A stretch of DNA of 19,962 nt from an uncultured Clostridia bacterium (lineage in GTDB: Bacteria > Bacillota > Clostridia > UBA1381): the NCBI GenBank assembly GCA_934454215.1, contig CAKSGG010000057.1, positions 1 to 19,962 of the forward strand. The letters run 5' to 3'. The notes under the pieces were generated by a model. The model saw nothing but the letters and a program-made list of their open reading frames with translations. It was not told where the DNA came from and did no database searches. Shown here one piece after another: positions 14,405 to 19,962 of the stretch. How positions within the stretch are numbered: position 1 is the first letter of the stretch; the number at the start of each line of letters is the position of its first letter. The position numbers and the translations under genes are program-made.

Positions 14405-14845
14405 CTATATGGCGGCAATCATATTTTTTAATATCGACGCTCTCAGGCTGTCCTTGTGCGGCTGCGGTACGGTAAGTGAGTTATCCGATGTTGCCGCCGC
14501 CATAATATGTGCCGTTAAATCATCTATTATATTTAATTTCTGTAGATTTAATATGCAGGCTTTGGCATTTGAAAAGTCGATTGAACTGCCGATTGCCTGT
14601 ATTATCATTTGTTTATCCGCATCATGCGGTATACGGCGTATTCTCAAATATCCTCCGCCGCCTCGCCGCGATTCTACGGCGTATCCTCTTTCGGGGCTGA
14701 ATCTTGTTGAGATTACGTAATTTATCTGTGACGGAACACAATTGAATATTGACGCAAGCTCATTGCGCCGCAGCTCCGTCCATTCGTCGTTATCTTCTTT
14801 CATAAGTTCGTTTATGAAAGCTTCGATTCTATCACTTATTCCCAT
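14405..14845 (-). CDS. ctsR: Transcriptional repressor CtsR
   Basis: Represses clp genes at normal temperature and is inactivated by heat and by McsB. 146 residues. An N-terminal winged helix-turn-helix (about 1-75) includes PSQINYVISTRFSPERGY and the glycine-rich wing SRRGGGGYLRIRR (59-71), whose arginines contact the operator and whose counterpart in Geobacillus is the McsB phosphorylation site. The C-terminal dimerisation/McsB-binding part follows. It is first in the operon, directly downstream of its own operator (14872-14888), so autoregulation is expected. GAGGGTG precedes the ATG. Confidence 0.96.
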   Translation of the reverse strand: MGISDRIEAFINELMKEDNDEWTELRRNELASIFNCVPSQINYVISTRFSPERGYAVESRRGGGGYLRIRRIPHDADKQMIIQAIGSSIDFSNAKACILNLQKLNIIDDLTAHIMAAATSDNSLTVPQPHKDSLRASILKNMIAAI

Positions 14846-14871
14846 TTGATAAACACCCTCTTTTATTTGAC

Positions 14872-14888
14872 TTTGACTTTCTTTGACC
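14872..14888 (-). promoter_or_regulatory. CtsR operator
   Basis: On the minus strand GGTCAAA-GAA-AGTCAAA, an exact fit to the tandem heptad CtsR box ((A/G)GTCAAANAN(A/G)GTCAAA). A third half-site GTCAAA follows directly (14871-14866). The box starts about five bases past the predicted transcription start, so bound CtsR would block initiation or clearance. Confidence 0.92.
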
Positions 14889-14899
14889 TTTCAAATATT

Positions 14900-14927
14900 A
14901 TTATACTCGTTTTTTTGAATTTGTCAA
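14900..14927 (-). promoter_or_regulatory. Sigma-A promoter of ctsR-mcsA-mcsB-clpC
   Basis: Consensus TTGACA (14927-14922), 16-base spacer, TATAAT (14905-14900) on the minus strand, directly upstream of the CtsR operator. The predicted start is near 14893. Confidence 0.88.
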
Positions 14928-15041
14928 TTAATAAATTGTATATTGTTTATGAACTTTTTATTAATGTAAATCATTACACAAAAAAATATACGTTTCATAT
15001 TATATAGAAGGTATCAAATTTTCCGTGAAAGGAGGATTAAT

Positions 15042-15326
15042 ATGAACGAGGCAGTTATTATGATTATCTGTTTTATACTGCTTGCAGTGGGAATATCCTT
15101 GCTCAAAAGCGCCGTAAAGGCACAGACTGCAAAGGATACGCCGTTTGTTCTGATAAATGCGAAAAATCCCGAAACAATTGAGCATACGATACGCAGAGCA
15201 TTGAAACATTATCCCGAATATACTATATATGTTTTTAACCGTTCAAAAAATCCCGAAATGGGTTTGATTTTGGATGCTATAAATAAAGATTTCAGCGGAA
15301 TACATATTATTAACGGATTTCGATAA
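15042..15326 (+). CDS. Small single-pass membrane protein, function unknown
   Basis: A 94-residue protein I do not recognise. Residues 4-21 (AVIMIICFILLAVGISLL) form one membrane helix, followed by a basic KSAVKAQTAK linker, so the soluble part is probably cytoplasmic. The remaining 65 residues read like an alpha/beta unit: strand TPFVLINA, helix ETIEHTIRRALKHY, strand TIYVFNR, helix EMGLILDAINKD, strand IHIIN. AAAGGAGG is well placed before the ATG, and GC content and codon use look like the neighbours, so it is a real gene. It is 26 nt upstream of the HPr-like gene, and the two share the terminator at 15615-15652, so they are probably cotranscribed. Confidence 0.8.
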   Translation: MNEAVIMIICFILLAVGISLLKSAVKAQTAKDTPFVLINAKNPETIEHTIRRALKHYPEYTIYVFNRSKNPEMGLILDAINKDFSGIHIINGFR

Positions 15327-15352
15327 TAATATCAACAAAAGGAGAGATTGAT

Positions 15353-15610
15353 ATGCAAAGCTTTGAATATACAATTACCGATGCGCAGGGAATACACGCA
15401 CGCCCTGCCGGACTTCTCGTAAAGGAAACGGCAAAATACGCTTCCGAAATTCAGCTTGTATTCGGAGAAAAAAGCTGTGACGCAAAAAGACTTTTCGGCG
15501 TTATGGGAATGGGTATAAAATGCGGAGATAAAATAACGGTAAATATAGACGGCAGTGATGAAGAAACTGCCGCTGCGGAAATAAAAAAATTTTTTGAACA
15601 GAATCTGTAA
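15353..15610 (+). CDS. HPr-family phosphocarrier protein lacking the regulatory Ser46
   Basis: An 85-residue HPr-fold protein. The active-site region GIHARPAG is intact with His15, the residue phosphorylated by enzyme I of the sugar phosphotransferase system. The region that in HPr reads KSIMGVMSLG is here KRLFGVMGMG, so residue 46, the target of HPr kinase, is Arg. Regulation through HPr(Ser-P) and CcpA should therefore be impossible for this copy. Crh is the opposite case, with Ser46 but no His15. It may be a general HPr, a dedicated carrier, or a non-PTS paralogue. No other PTS gene is in the window. AAGGAGAG precedes the ATG. Confidence 0.9.
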   Translation: MQSFEYTITDAQGIHARPAGLLVKETAKYASEIQLVFGEKSCDAKRLFGVMGMGIKCGDKITVNIDGSDEETAAAEIKKFFEQNL

Positions 15611-15614
15611 AGGG

Positions 15615-15652
15615 AGTGCCGCTGTAAAATGCGGCACTTCTGTTTATTTTTT
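15615..15652 (+). terminator. Terminator of the small membrane protein-HPr unit
   Basis: AGTGCCGC (15615-15622) pairs perfectly with GCGGCACT (15631-15638) around an 8-base loop, followed by TCTGTTTATTTTTT. The T-tract overlaps the end of the convergent proB gene (stop at 15644-15646). Confidence 0.8.
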
Positions 15653-16441
15653 GCCTTTAAAGAATGTTCCTATGCTTTTACCCTCTATTATATCATAAAG
15701 CGCCGATGGATTTTTCCCGTTTGTGACGATTGTATCTATACCCTGCGCCGACGCAAGTTTTGCGGCTTTCAGTTTTGTAAGCATTCCTCCCGTACCCCGT
15801 CTTGAACCTGCACCGCCTGCGAATGACAGCATATGCTCATCTATCTCGTCCACATATTCTATTAATCTTGCATTTTCCGATAATCTCGGGTCGCCGTCAT
15901 AAAATCCGTCTATGTCGGAAAAAATTACAAGCTTGTTCGCTAGGCATAAAATTGCGGTAATCGCCGACAGCATATCATTATCGCCGAACAGTCTGTCCTC
16001 GGATTCGATTTCCGTATAGCTGACAGAATCGTTTTCGTTTACAACGGGAATAATGCCGGTTTCAAGCAAAGCGTCAAATGTGTTTATAAGATTTTCTTTC
16101 TTTTCCTCAATTTCCATATCCTCTGCATTTAATAAAATCTGTGCCGTTGTTTTATCGTAATCACTGAAAAATTTATCGTACAAATACATAATACTGCATT
16201 GCCCGACTGCCGCCGCAGCCTGTTTCATGCGCATTGTCCGGGGACGTGATTTGAGCTTTAATTTATTTGCGCCTATGGCGATTGCGCCCGATGAAACGAG
16301 AATAATTTCATAGCCGAGGTTTTGCATGTCGGCAAGCACGCAAGTTAATTTATCAAACGCTCTCAAATTATTTTCACCTTTTTCATTTGTCAGAGTTGAT
16401 GTTCCGACCTTGACAACAATTCTGTTTTTGTATAGACCCAT
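15644..16441 (-). CDS. proB: Glutamate 5-kinase, short form without PUA domain
   Basis: Phosphorylates glutamate to gamma-glutamyl phosphate, the first step of proline synthesis and the usual point of proline feedback. 265 residues: the amino acid kinase domain is complete (VVKVGTSTL near the start, VSSGAIAIGANKL, PVVNENDSVS, FGDNDMLSA, the IFSDIDGFYDGDP block and GTGGMLTKLKAAKLA). The C-terminal PUA domain of the 365-residue E. coli and Bacillus enzymes is absent, as in a known subset of ProB proteins. An in-frame ATG at 16456 overlaps GGAGG; the ATG at 16441 is spaced correctly. No proA follows; proC is in the aroE operon. Upstream is a divergent broken LysR gene. Confidence 0.95.
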   Translation of the reverse strand: MGLYKNRIVVKVGTSTLTNEKGENNLRAFDKLTCVLADMQNLGYEIILVSSGAIAIGANKLKLKSRPRTMRMKQAAAAVGQCSIMYLYDKFFSDYDKTTAQILLNAEDMEIEEKKENLINTFDALLETGIIPVVNENDSVSYTEIESEDRLFGDNDMLSAITAILCLANKLVIFSDIDGFYDGDPRLSENARLIEYVDEIDEHMLSFAGGAGSRRGTGGMLTKLKAAKLASAQGIDTIVTNGKNPSALYDIIEGKSIGTFFKGKK

Positions 16442-16480
16442 GATATATTCCTCCATTACCTATTGACTTTTTCATAAAAG

Positions 16481-16548
16481 TATTACATCATAATATTATA
16501 TATTACAAAAGCGAATGTTTGTAATAATATACATTACAATTAGTAATA
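16481..16548. promoter_or_regulatory. Cluster of TTAC/GTAA dyads, probable LysR-type operator
   Basis: Between proB and the divergent LysR remnant there are alternating TATTAC and GTAATA elements (16481, 16501, 16521, 16533, 16543). The best dyad is a perfect 9 bp repeat TATTACAAA (16501-16509) with TTTGTAATA (16518-16526), 8 bases apart. A second is TGTAAT (16520-16525) with ATTACA (16533-16538). A TATAAT on the minus strand (16500-16495) sits among them and could be the proB -10, though no good -35 is seen. LysR regulators bind interrupted dyads in just this kind of divergent spacer; the link is inference. Confidence 0.5.
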
Positions 16549-16562
16549 ATAGGAGAAAGAAA

Positions 16563-17125
16563 ATGAATATATCAAAATATATGGCGCTTGCCGCAGCCGC
16601 TGAATACGGCAGCTTTACAAAGTTGGCGGAAATACTGAACTATTCGCAGTCGGCGGTCAGCCGTATGATAAGCGATATTGAGGACGAATGGGGGATTTCG
16701 GCTTTTTACGATTACCCGTAAAAACAGAGCTTGAAACAATGTTTTTCGAGCAGGACAGATTTGTTGCTGTTTTGCCTGAAAATCATTATCTTGCCGCAAA
16801 AGAAAAAGTGTCGGCGGCTGATTTATGCGGAGAACCGTTTTTGTTGTTAAAAAAAGATGCAAATGATGAAGTATCGGAAATTTTTGAAAAGTGCGGTTTA
16901 TCGCCGAGTGTTAAATTTATAACGTGGGACGATTATGCTATAATGTCAATGGTGGAGTGCGGATTGGGCGTAAGTATTCTCCCCGAATTGATTTTAAAAA
17001 GAACTCCGTACAGACTTGTGCTGAAGGAGCTGGATATGCCTGCTTACCGCAGTATAGGGCTTGCAATGCGCAGCAAGAGAACATTATCGCTTGCCGCACA
17101 AAAATTTTTGGAATATTTGGATTAA
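16563..17125 (+). pseudogene. LysR-type transcriptional regulator, internally deleted and frameshifted
   Basis: The first 52 codons from ATG 16563 (AGGAGA upstream) encode a LysR helix-turn-helix: AAAAEYGSFTKLAEILNYSQ and SAVSRMISDIEDEWGIS. That frame stops at 16721 right after the junction. From about 16688 another frame encodes the second part of a LysR effector domain: DFGFLRLPV, FVAVLPENHYLAAKEKV, EPFLLLKKD, MSMVECGLGVSILPELIL and a normal C-terminus ending at 17125. The linker helix and first effector subdomain, roughly 100 residues, are missing. LysR proteins are about 300 residues; this locus could encode about 187. The junction lies at about 16688-16700. It overlaps the convergent amidohydrolase by 3-4 nt. 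Confidence 0.88.
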
Positions 17126-17913
17126 ATGTTCAAAAGACGTTTTGCATTGCCGCAGTATATAGCTTCCGATTCGCTGTCCGTAAGCTTTAATGTATTTAAA
17201 AGACGCTTTTCAATTGATGCGGTATGCCACGGCGAATCAGTACCGAACAGCATTTTATCCGTCCCGTGCCTTTCGAGAATTTCAATTGCCGACGCTCTTG
17301 ACATTTGTCCGTAACCGAATGATGAATCAAAATAAATATCTGAGCCGCAAAGATTTTTCACAACATCTTCAGCAACGTTCATTCCGCCCCAATGAGCGGC
17401 GATAACGGGCGAATCAAACCATCTTAAAGCGTTTTTCATATTTTCGGGCATACAGTGAAACGGAGCGGAAAATCCGTAATCCTTTCCTGCATGAAATACG
17501 GTTATAAGCCCTAGCTGTGATATTTTTTTGTAAATCGGTTTCATCATTTCATCATCAACATAAAACCTCTGATATTCGGGATGAAATTTCACACCCTTTA
17601 AACCAAGTGATTTTATTCGTTCAAGTTCGTCCATAACATTTTTTGCGGTAGGGAACACAGACCCGAACGCAAAAATGTGTTTATTGTCATTTATAGATGC
17701 GGCGAAATCATTAACGCTCTGCATCTGATGCTCGTTAGTTGCAATATTCAAAACGACAGCCGCATCAACGTTTTCATCTGCCATAGTTTTTTTCAGTCCG
17801 TTTGCCGTTCCGTTACTGTAGTATTTTAATCCGCCCGAAACATATGAAAGCTTGCCGATTGCACGCTCTGCTATTTTGTCGGGGAAACAGTGGGTATGAA
17901 AATCTATAACCAT
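17122..17913 (-). CDS. Metal-dependent amidohydrolase family protein (Amidohydro_2 type)
   Basis: A 263-residue TIM-barrel hydrolase or decarboxylase of the amidohydrolase superfamily; the substrate is unknown. Expected metal and catalytic positions are visible: DFHTHCF (His6, His8), VKFHPEY (His111), VFHAGKD (His141), AAHWGG (His174) and FGTDSPW (Asp226). The pattern of two N-terminal His, two later His and a C-terminal Asp fits PF04909 better than TatD DNases. The ATG at 17913 has AGGAGG at the right distance. It follows galE by 50 nt, with a hairpin between, so it may be expressed by readthrough or from a weak promoter I cannot see. Its end overlaps the end of the convergent LysR remnant. 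Confidence 0.87.
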   Translation of the reverse strand: MVIDFHTHCFPDKIAERAIGKLSYVSGGLKYYSNGTANGLKKTMADENVDAAVVLNIATNEHQMQSVNDFAASINDNKHIFAFGSVFPTAKNVMDELERIKSLGLKGVKFHPEYQRFYVDDEMMKPIYKKISQLGLITVFHAGKDYGFSAPFHCMPENMKNALRWFDSPVIAAHWGGMNVAEDVVKNLCGSDIYFDSSFGYGQMSRASAIEILERHGTDKMLFGTDSPWHTASIEKRLLNTLKLTDSESEAIYCGNAKRLLNI

Positions 17914-17933
17914 AATTTTTCCTCCTAATTAAT

Positions 17934-17955
17934 TAAGAGGGCTTTCGCCCTCTTA
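17934..17955. terminator. Hairpin between galE and the amidohydrolase
   Basis: A perfect 9 bp stem TAAGAGGGC/GCCCTCTTA with a GAAA tetraloop on the minus strand. The tail on that strand (ATTAATTAGG) is poor in U, so termination after galE would be partial. The plus-strand tail (TATATTTT) is better, but no plus-strand gene ends here. A partial terminator or mRNA-processing barrier is the likely role. Confidence 0.6.
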
Positions 17956-17963
17956 TATTTTCA

Positions 17964-18977
17964 TCAGCCTTCAAAGCCGTTGGGGTGCGTTGACTGCCAT
18001 CTCCATGAATCCTCGCACATTTCTTCGATTCCTCTTGTTGCTTCCCAGCCAAGTTCATTTTTAGCCTTTGCGGGGTTTGCGTAACATTCCGCAATATCGC
18101 CGGGGCGTCTGGGGTCGATTTGATAAGGAATTTCTTTGCCGCACGCCTTTGAAAATGCGTCGATTATCTGCAATACGCTGTAACCGTTGCCTGTGCCGAG
18201 GTTGTAAATATGCACGCCAGGTACATCGGTTTTCTTTTCTATTGCTTTAAGATGTCCCAATGCAAGGTCAACAACGTGTATATAATCTCTTACGCCCGTT
18301 CCGTCGGGAGTGGGGTAATCATTTCCGAATACGTGAACCTTTTCAAGCTTGCCGACAGCAACCTGTGCAACATACGGCAGCAGATTGTTGGGAATACCTT
18401 TCGGGTCTTCGCCCATTTTTCCGCTCTTGTTTGCGCCGATTGGGTTGAAGTAACGCAGAAGAGTTACCGAAAGCTTCGGATTTGCTGCATTTGCATCGGT
18501 CAGAATACGTTCTATAAACAGCTTTGTTGTGCCGTACGGATTTGTTGTCGAAAGCGGGAAATCCTCCGTAATAGGTACGGTTTTGGGCATACCGTAAACC
18601 GTTGCCGATGATGAGAATACAATATTGTTTACATCGTATTTTTCCATAAGCTCCAAAAGATGAAGCGTACCCGTTATATTATTATGGTAATAAGTAATCG
18701 GAATCTGCGTCGATTCACCGACCGCCTTTAAGCCTGCAAAGTGAATAACCGCATCTATTTTGTTTTCCTCAAAAACCTTTTCCATTGCGTCCTTGTTGAG
18801 CATATCAACTTCGTAAAACGGAAAATCCTTTCCTGTAAGCTCCTTTACAACGTCAAGGCATTTTTGGCTTGAATTGCAAAGATTATCAAGAACTACAATC
18901 TCATAGCCTGCATTCAAAAGCTCAACGCAGGTGTGACTTCCGATATAGCCGGCTCCGCCGGTAACAAGAATCTTCAT
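17964..18977 (-). CDS. galE: UDP-glucose 4-epimerase
   Basis: Interconverts UDP-glucose and UDP-galactose (Leloir pathway and cell-surface polysaccharide precursors) using tightly bound NAD. The 337-residue length is standard. The Rossmann motif is TGGAGYIGSH (6-15). Next are VIHFAGLKAVGES, the SSSATVYG stretch (Ser124 region), catalytic Tyr148 and Lys152 in NPYGTTK, LRYFNPIGA, GVRDYIHVVDLA and RRPGDIAECYA. The frame opens 12 codons earlier, but only the ATG at 18977 has GGAGG at proper spacing and begins the conserved MKILVTGGAG. It has its own promoter at 19031-19059. No other galactose genes are adjacent. Confidence 0.96.
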   Translation of the reverse strand: MKILVTGGAGYIGSHTCVELLNAGYEIVVLDNLCNSSQKCLDVVKELTGKDFPFYEVDMLNKDAMEKVFEENKIDAVIHFAGLKAVGESTQIPITYYHNNITGTLHLLELMEKYDVNNIVFSSSATVYGMPKTVPITEDFPLSTTNPYGTTKLFIERILTDANAANPKLSVTLLRYFNPIGANKSGKMGEDPKGIPNNLLPYVAQVAVGKLEKVHVFGNDYPTPDGTGVRDYIHVVDLALGHLKAIEKKTDVPGVHIYNLGTGNGYSVLQIIDAFSKACGKEIPYQIDPRRPGDIAECYANPAKAKNELGWEATRGIEEMCEDSWRWQSTHPNGFEG

Positions 18978-19030
18978 AATAATCCTCCATTCCGCCGCAT
19001 TGATAAACGGCACATTTTTTTGTTATCTAT

Positions 19031-19059
19031 ATTATATATCATTATTCGGCAATATTCAA
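19031..19059 (-). promoter_or_regulatory. Sigma-A promoter of galE
   Basis: TTGAAT (19059-19054), 17-base spacer, TATAAT (19036-19031) on the minus strand, identical in hexamers and spacing to the aminotransferase promoter. Predicted start near 19024, leader of about 47 nt. Confidence 0.8.
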
Positions 19060-19090
19060 TAGTAAAAATTTATATTTTCGTATCAAAAAT

Positions 19091-19729
19091 TTATCTTATT
19101 GCGGCTTCAAGACGGTAAATCGGCTGACCGAGCTCCACAAATCTTGTTTCGTATTCCGTCATGACATTGCCTTCAAATCCCGAATTATGTAAATCAAGGG
19201 TTATGTTTGAAAGCTTAAAGTCCTCCGCACAGAACGAATTAAGCGAAAATTCAAAAAGCTGTTTATTGTCCGTTTTAAACCATATCTGACATTCGGGTTT
19301 AAGTATTTTTTTGTACCTGTCAAGAAAGTTTTTATGGGTAAGCCGTCGCTTTGCCTGTTTGTTCTTTTTCCATGGGTCGCTGAAATTGAGATAAATCCGT
19401 TCCGCTTCGCCGTATTCAAAAAAATCTTCTATTTTTTCTGCGTCCATATAGGTAAATCTGACGTTGGCAAGCTCTGCTTCAACCGCTTTTTCCATTGCCA
19501 TAACTATAACGTCCTCGACTTTTTCCACGGCAACAAAATTTATATCGGGGTACATTTGAGCCATTCCCCTTATAAAGCTGCCCTTGCCGCAGCCGATTTC
19601 TATATGAACGGGATTGCTGTTCCCGAAAATTTCATGCCATTTACCCTTGCATTTTTCGGGTTCTTTTATCCAAACGCTTTCGCAGCGTTCCATTCTTGCG
19701 CCGCAGTTTTTCTTTTTCCTCATTCTCAT
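19091..19729 (-). CDS. trmB: tRNA (guanine-N7)-methyltransferase TrmB
   Basis: Forms 7-methylguanosine at position 46 of tRNA using S-adenosylmethionine. 212 residues, close to the Bacillus enzyme (213). The SAM loop is IEIGCGKGSF (43-52). VAVEKVEDV follows, and the family signature is LNFSDPWKKNKQAKRRL (114-130), which includes the catalytic Asp. The C-terminal TEYETRFVELGQPIYRLEA is the usual ending. The frame extends 33 codons upstream through the promoter; I take the ATG at 19729, which follows a GGGGGA at about 9 nt and gives the family length. A second ATG two codons later is possible. Confidence 0.95.
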   Translation of the reverse strand: MRMRKKKNCGARMERCESVWIKEPEKCKGKWHEIFGNSNPVHIEIGCGKGSFIRGMAQMYPDINFVAVEKVEDVIVMAMEKAVEAELANVRFTYMDAEKIEDFFEYGEAERIYLNFSDPWKKNKQAKRRLTHKNFLDRYKKILKPECQIWFKTDNKQLFEFSLNSFCAEDFKLSNITLDLHNSGFEGNVMTEYETRFVELGQPIYRLEAAIR

Positions 19730-19760
19730 AAAAAAATGTCCCCCTTTTTCTTCCCGTGTA

Positions 19761-19789
19761 ATTATATTATATAACTTATCAAATGTCAA
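19761..19789 (-). promoter_or_regulatory. Perfect-consensus sigma-A promoter of trmB
   Basis: TTGACA (19789-19784), 17-base spacer, TATAAT (19766-19761) on the minus strand: both hexamers and the spacing are ideal. Predicted start near 19754, leader of about 25 nt. It confirms that the long upstream extension of the trmB frame is not translated from this transcript. Confidence 0.88.
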
Positions 19790-19886
19790 GATATTTTGAA
19801 TAAATACAAATCTGAAACAGTGCTGCATATTGTCGGGAAGTAAAGCATTACTTTGTTTTTAAACTTAATATACAGGAAGTCATTTT

Positions 19887-19962
19887 TCACCTTTTTGATT
19901 TCAGTTCATTCAAAAACCTTTGAGCAACAGGATTTTCGCATCTTAAATCAACATTGCATATG
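19887..19962 (-). CDS. Partial gene end at the right edge, not identified
   Basis: On the minus strand the last 73 bases are open in one frame and end at a TGA (19889-19887), reading ...NVDLRCENPVAQRFLNELKS and two to three more basic residues. The composition and charged amphipathic ending look like the C-terminus of a real protein, but 24 codons are too few to name it or to exclude chance. The region between it and the trmB promoter (about 19790-19886) holds only a weak AAGTAA/TTACTT hairpin around 19840-19857. Confidence 0.4.
   Translation of the reverse strand, partial: ICNVDLRCENPVAQRFLNELKSKR

Noticed and set aside
16563..17125. Programmed frameshift making one LysR protein
   Set aside because: The G-run at the junction could slip, but about 100 residues of the linker and first effector subdomain would still be missing, so a shift would not restore a normal protein.
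18978..19013. N-terminal extension of GalE by 12 residues
   Set aside because: No ribosome binding site; MKILVTGGAG is the standard start of the family and is well spaced from GGAGG.
19730..19828. N-terminal extension of TrmB by 33 residues
   Set aside because: The extension crosses a perfect-consensus promoter and its predicted start site, and would exceed the family length.
1..19962. CRISPR array, tRNA, rRNA, insertion sequence, prophage or toxin-antitoxin genes
   Set aside because: No regularly spaced repeats, no tRNA cloverleaf or CCA-ended stem, no transposase, integrase or small toxin-like pair was found; the window is core chromosome.

Overview
The window is an ordinary-looking stretch of chromosome from a low-to-moderate GC Bacillota, most likely a spore-forming member of the Clostridia. 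The evidence is two spoVA genes, a ctsR-mcsA-mcsB-clpC heat-shock operon with a CtsR operator, a Noc-type ParB gene just downstream of rsmG, consensus sigma-A promoters and strong AGGAGG-type ribosome binding sites. No genus can be named from the sequence alone. I see no rRNA, tRNA, CRISPR array, insertion sequence, phage gene or replication origin, and no gene-free gap longer than about 260 bases. Almost all genes lie on the minus strand, so the biological order runs from right to left.

Right to left: a gene end enters from the right edge. Next come trmB (tRNA m7G46 methyltransferase) behind a perfect TTGACA-17-TATAAT promoter, galE behind its own promoter, and an amidohydrolase. The amidohydrolase runs into a LysR-type regulator on the plus strand that has lost about 100 codons and its frame, so it is a pseudogene. 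That regulator is divergent from a short proB, with a cluster of TTAC/GTAA dyads between them. On the plus strand lie a small membrane protein and an HPr-like protein with Arg in place of regulatory Ser46. Then comes the stress operon ctsR-mcsA-mcsB-clpC, whose McsA lacks the first zinc module.

Continuing left: clpC converges on a plus-strand Amidase_6 protein and the two share a bidirectional terminator. Next are glmM and rsmG as one unit, a separately transcribed noc with a structured leader RNA of about 150 nt, a subgroup Ic aspartate aminotransferase, spoVAD-spoVAE (spoVAC is not present at its usual place), and a five-gene run aroE-aroK-proC-ruvX-hydrolase from one strong extended -10 promoter.

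How the genes fit together: proB and proC supply two of the three proline steps from separate loci (no proA is seen). aroE and aroK are consecutive shikimate steps. glmM feeds UDP-GlcNAc and peptidoglycan synthesis. CtsR, McsA, McsB and ClpC form the arginine-phosphorylation and protein quality-control circuit. SpoVAD and SpoVAE belong to the dipicolinate channel of the spore.

I do not see a large unknown system. The most interesting signals are small: (1) a hairpin that is at once the aminotransferase terminator and a sequestering structure over the spoVAD ribosome binding site; (2) the unidentified noc leader RNA; (3) the HPr variant with His15 but no Ser46; (4) the decayed LysR regulator with its apparent operator still in place. 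Motif and promoter calls were made by eye; no folding or database search was run.
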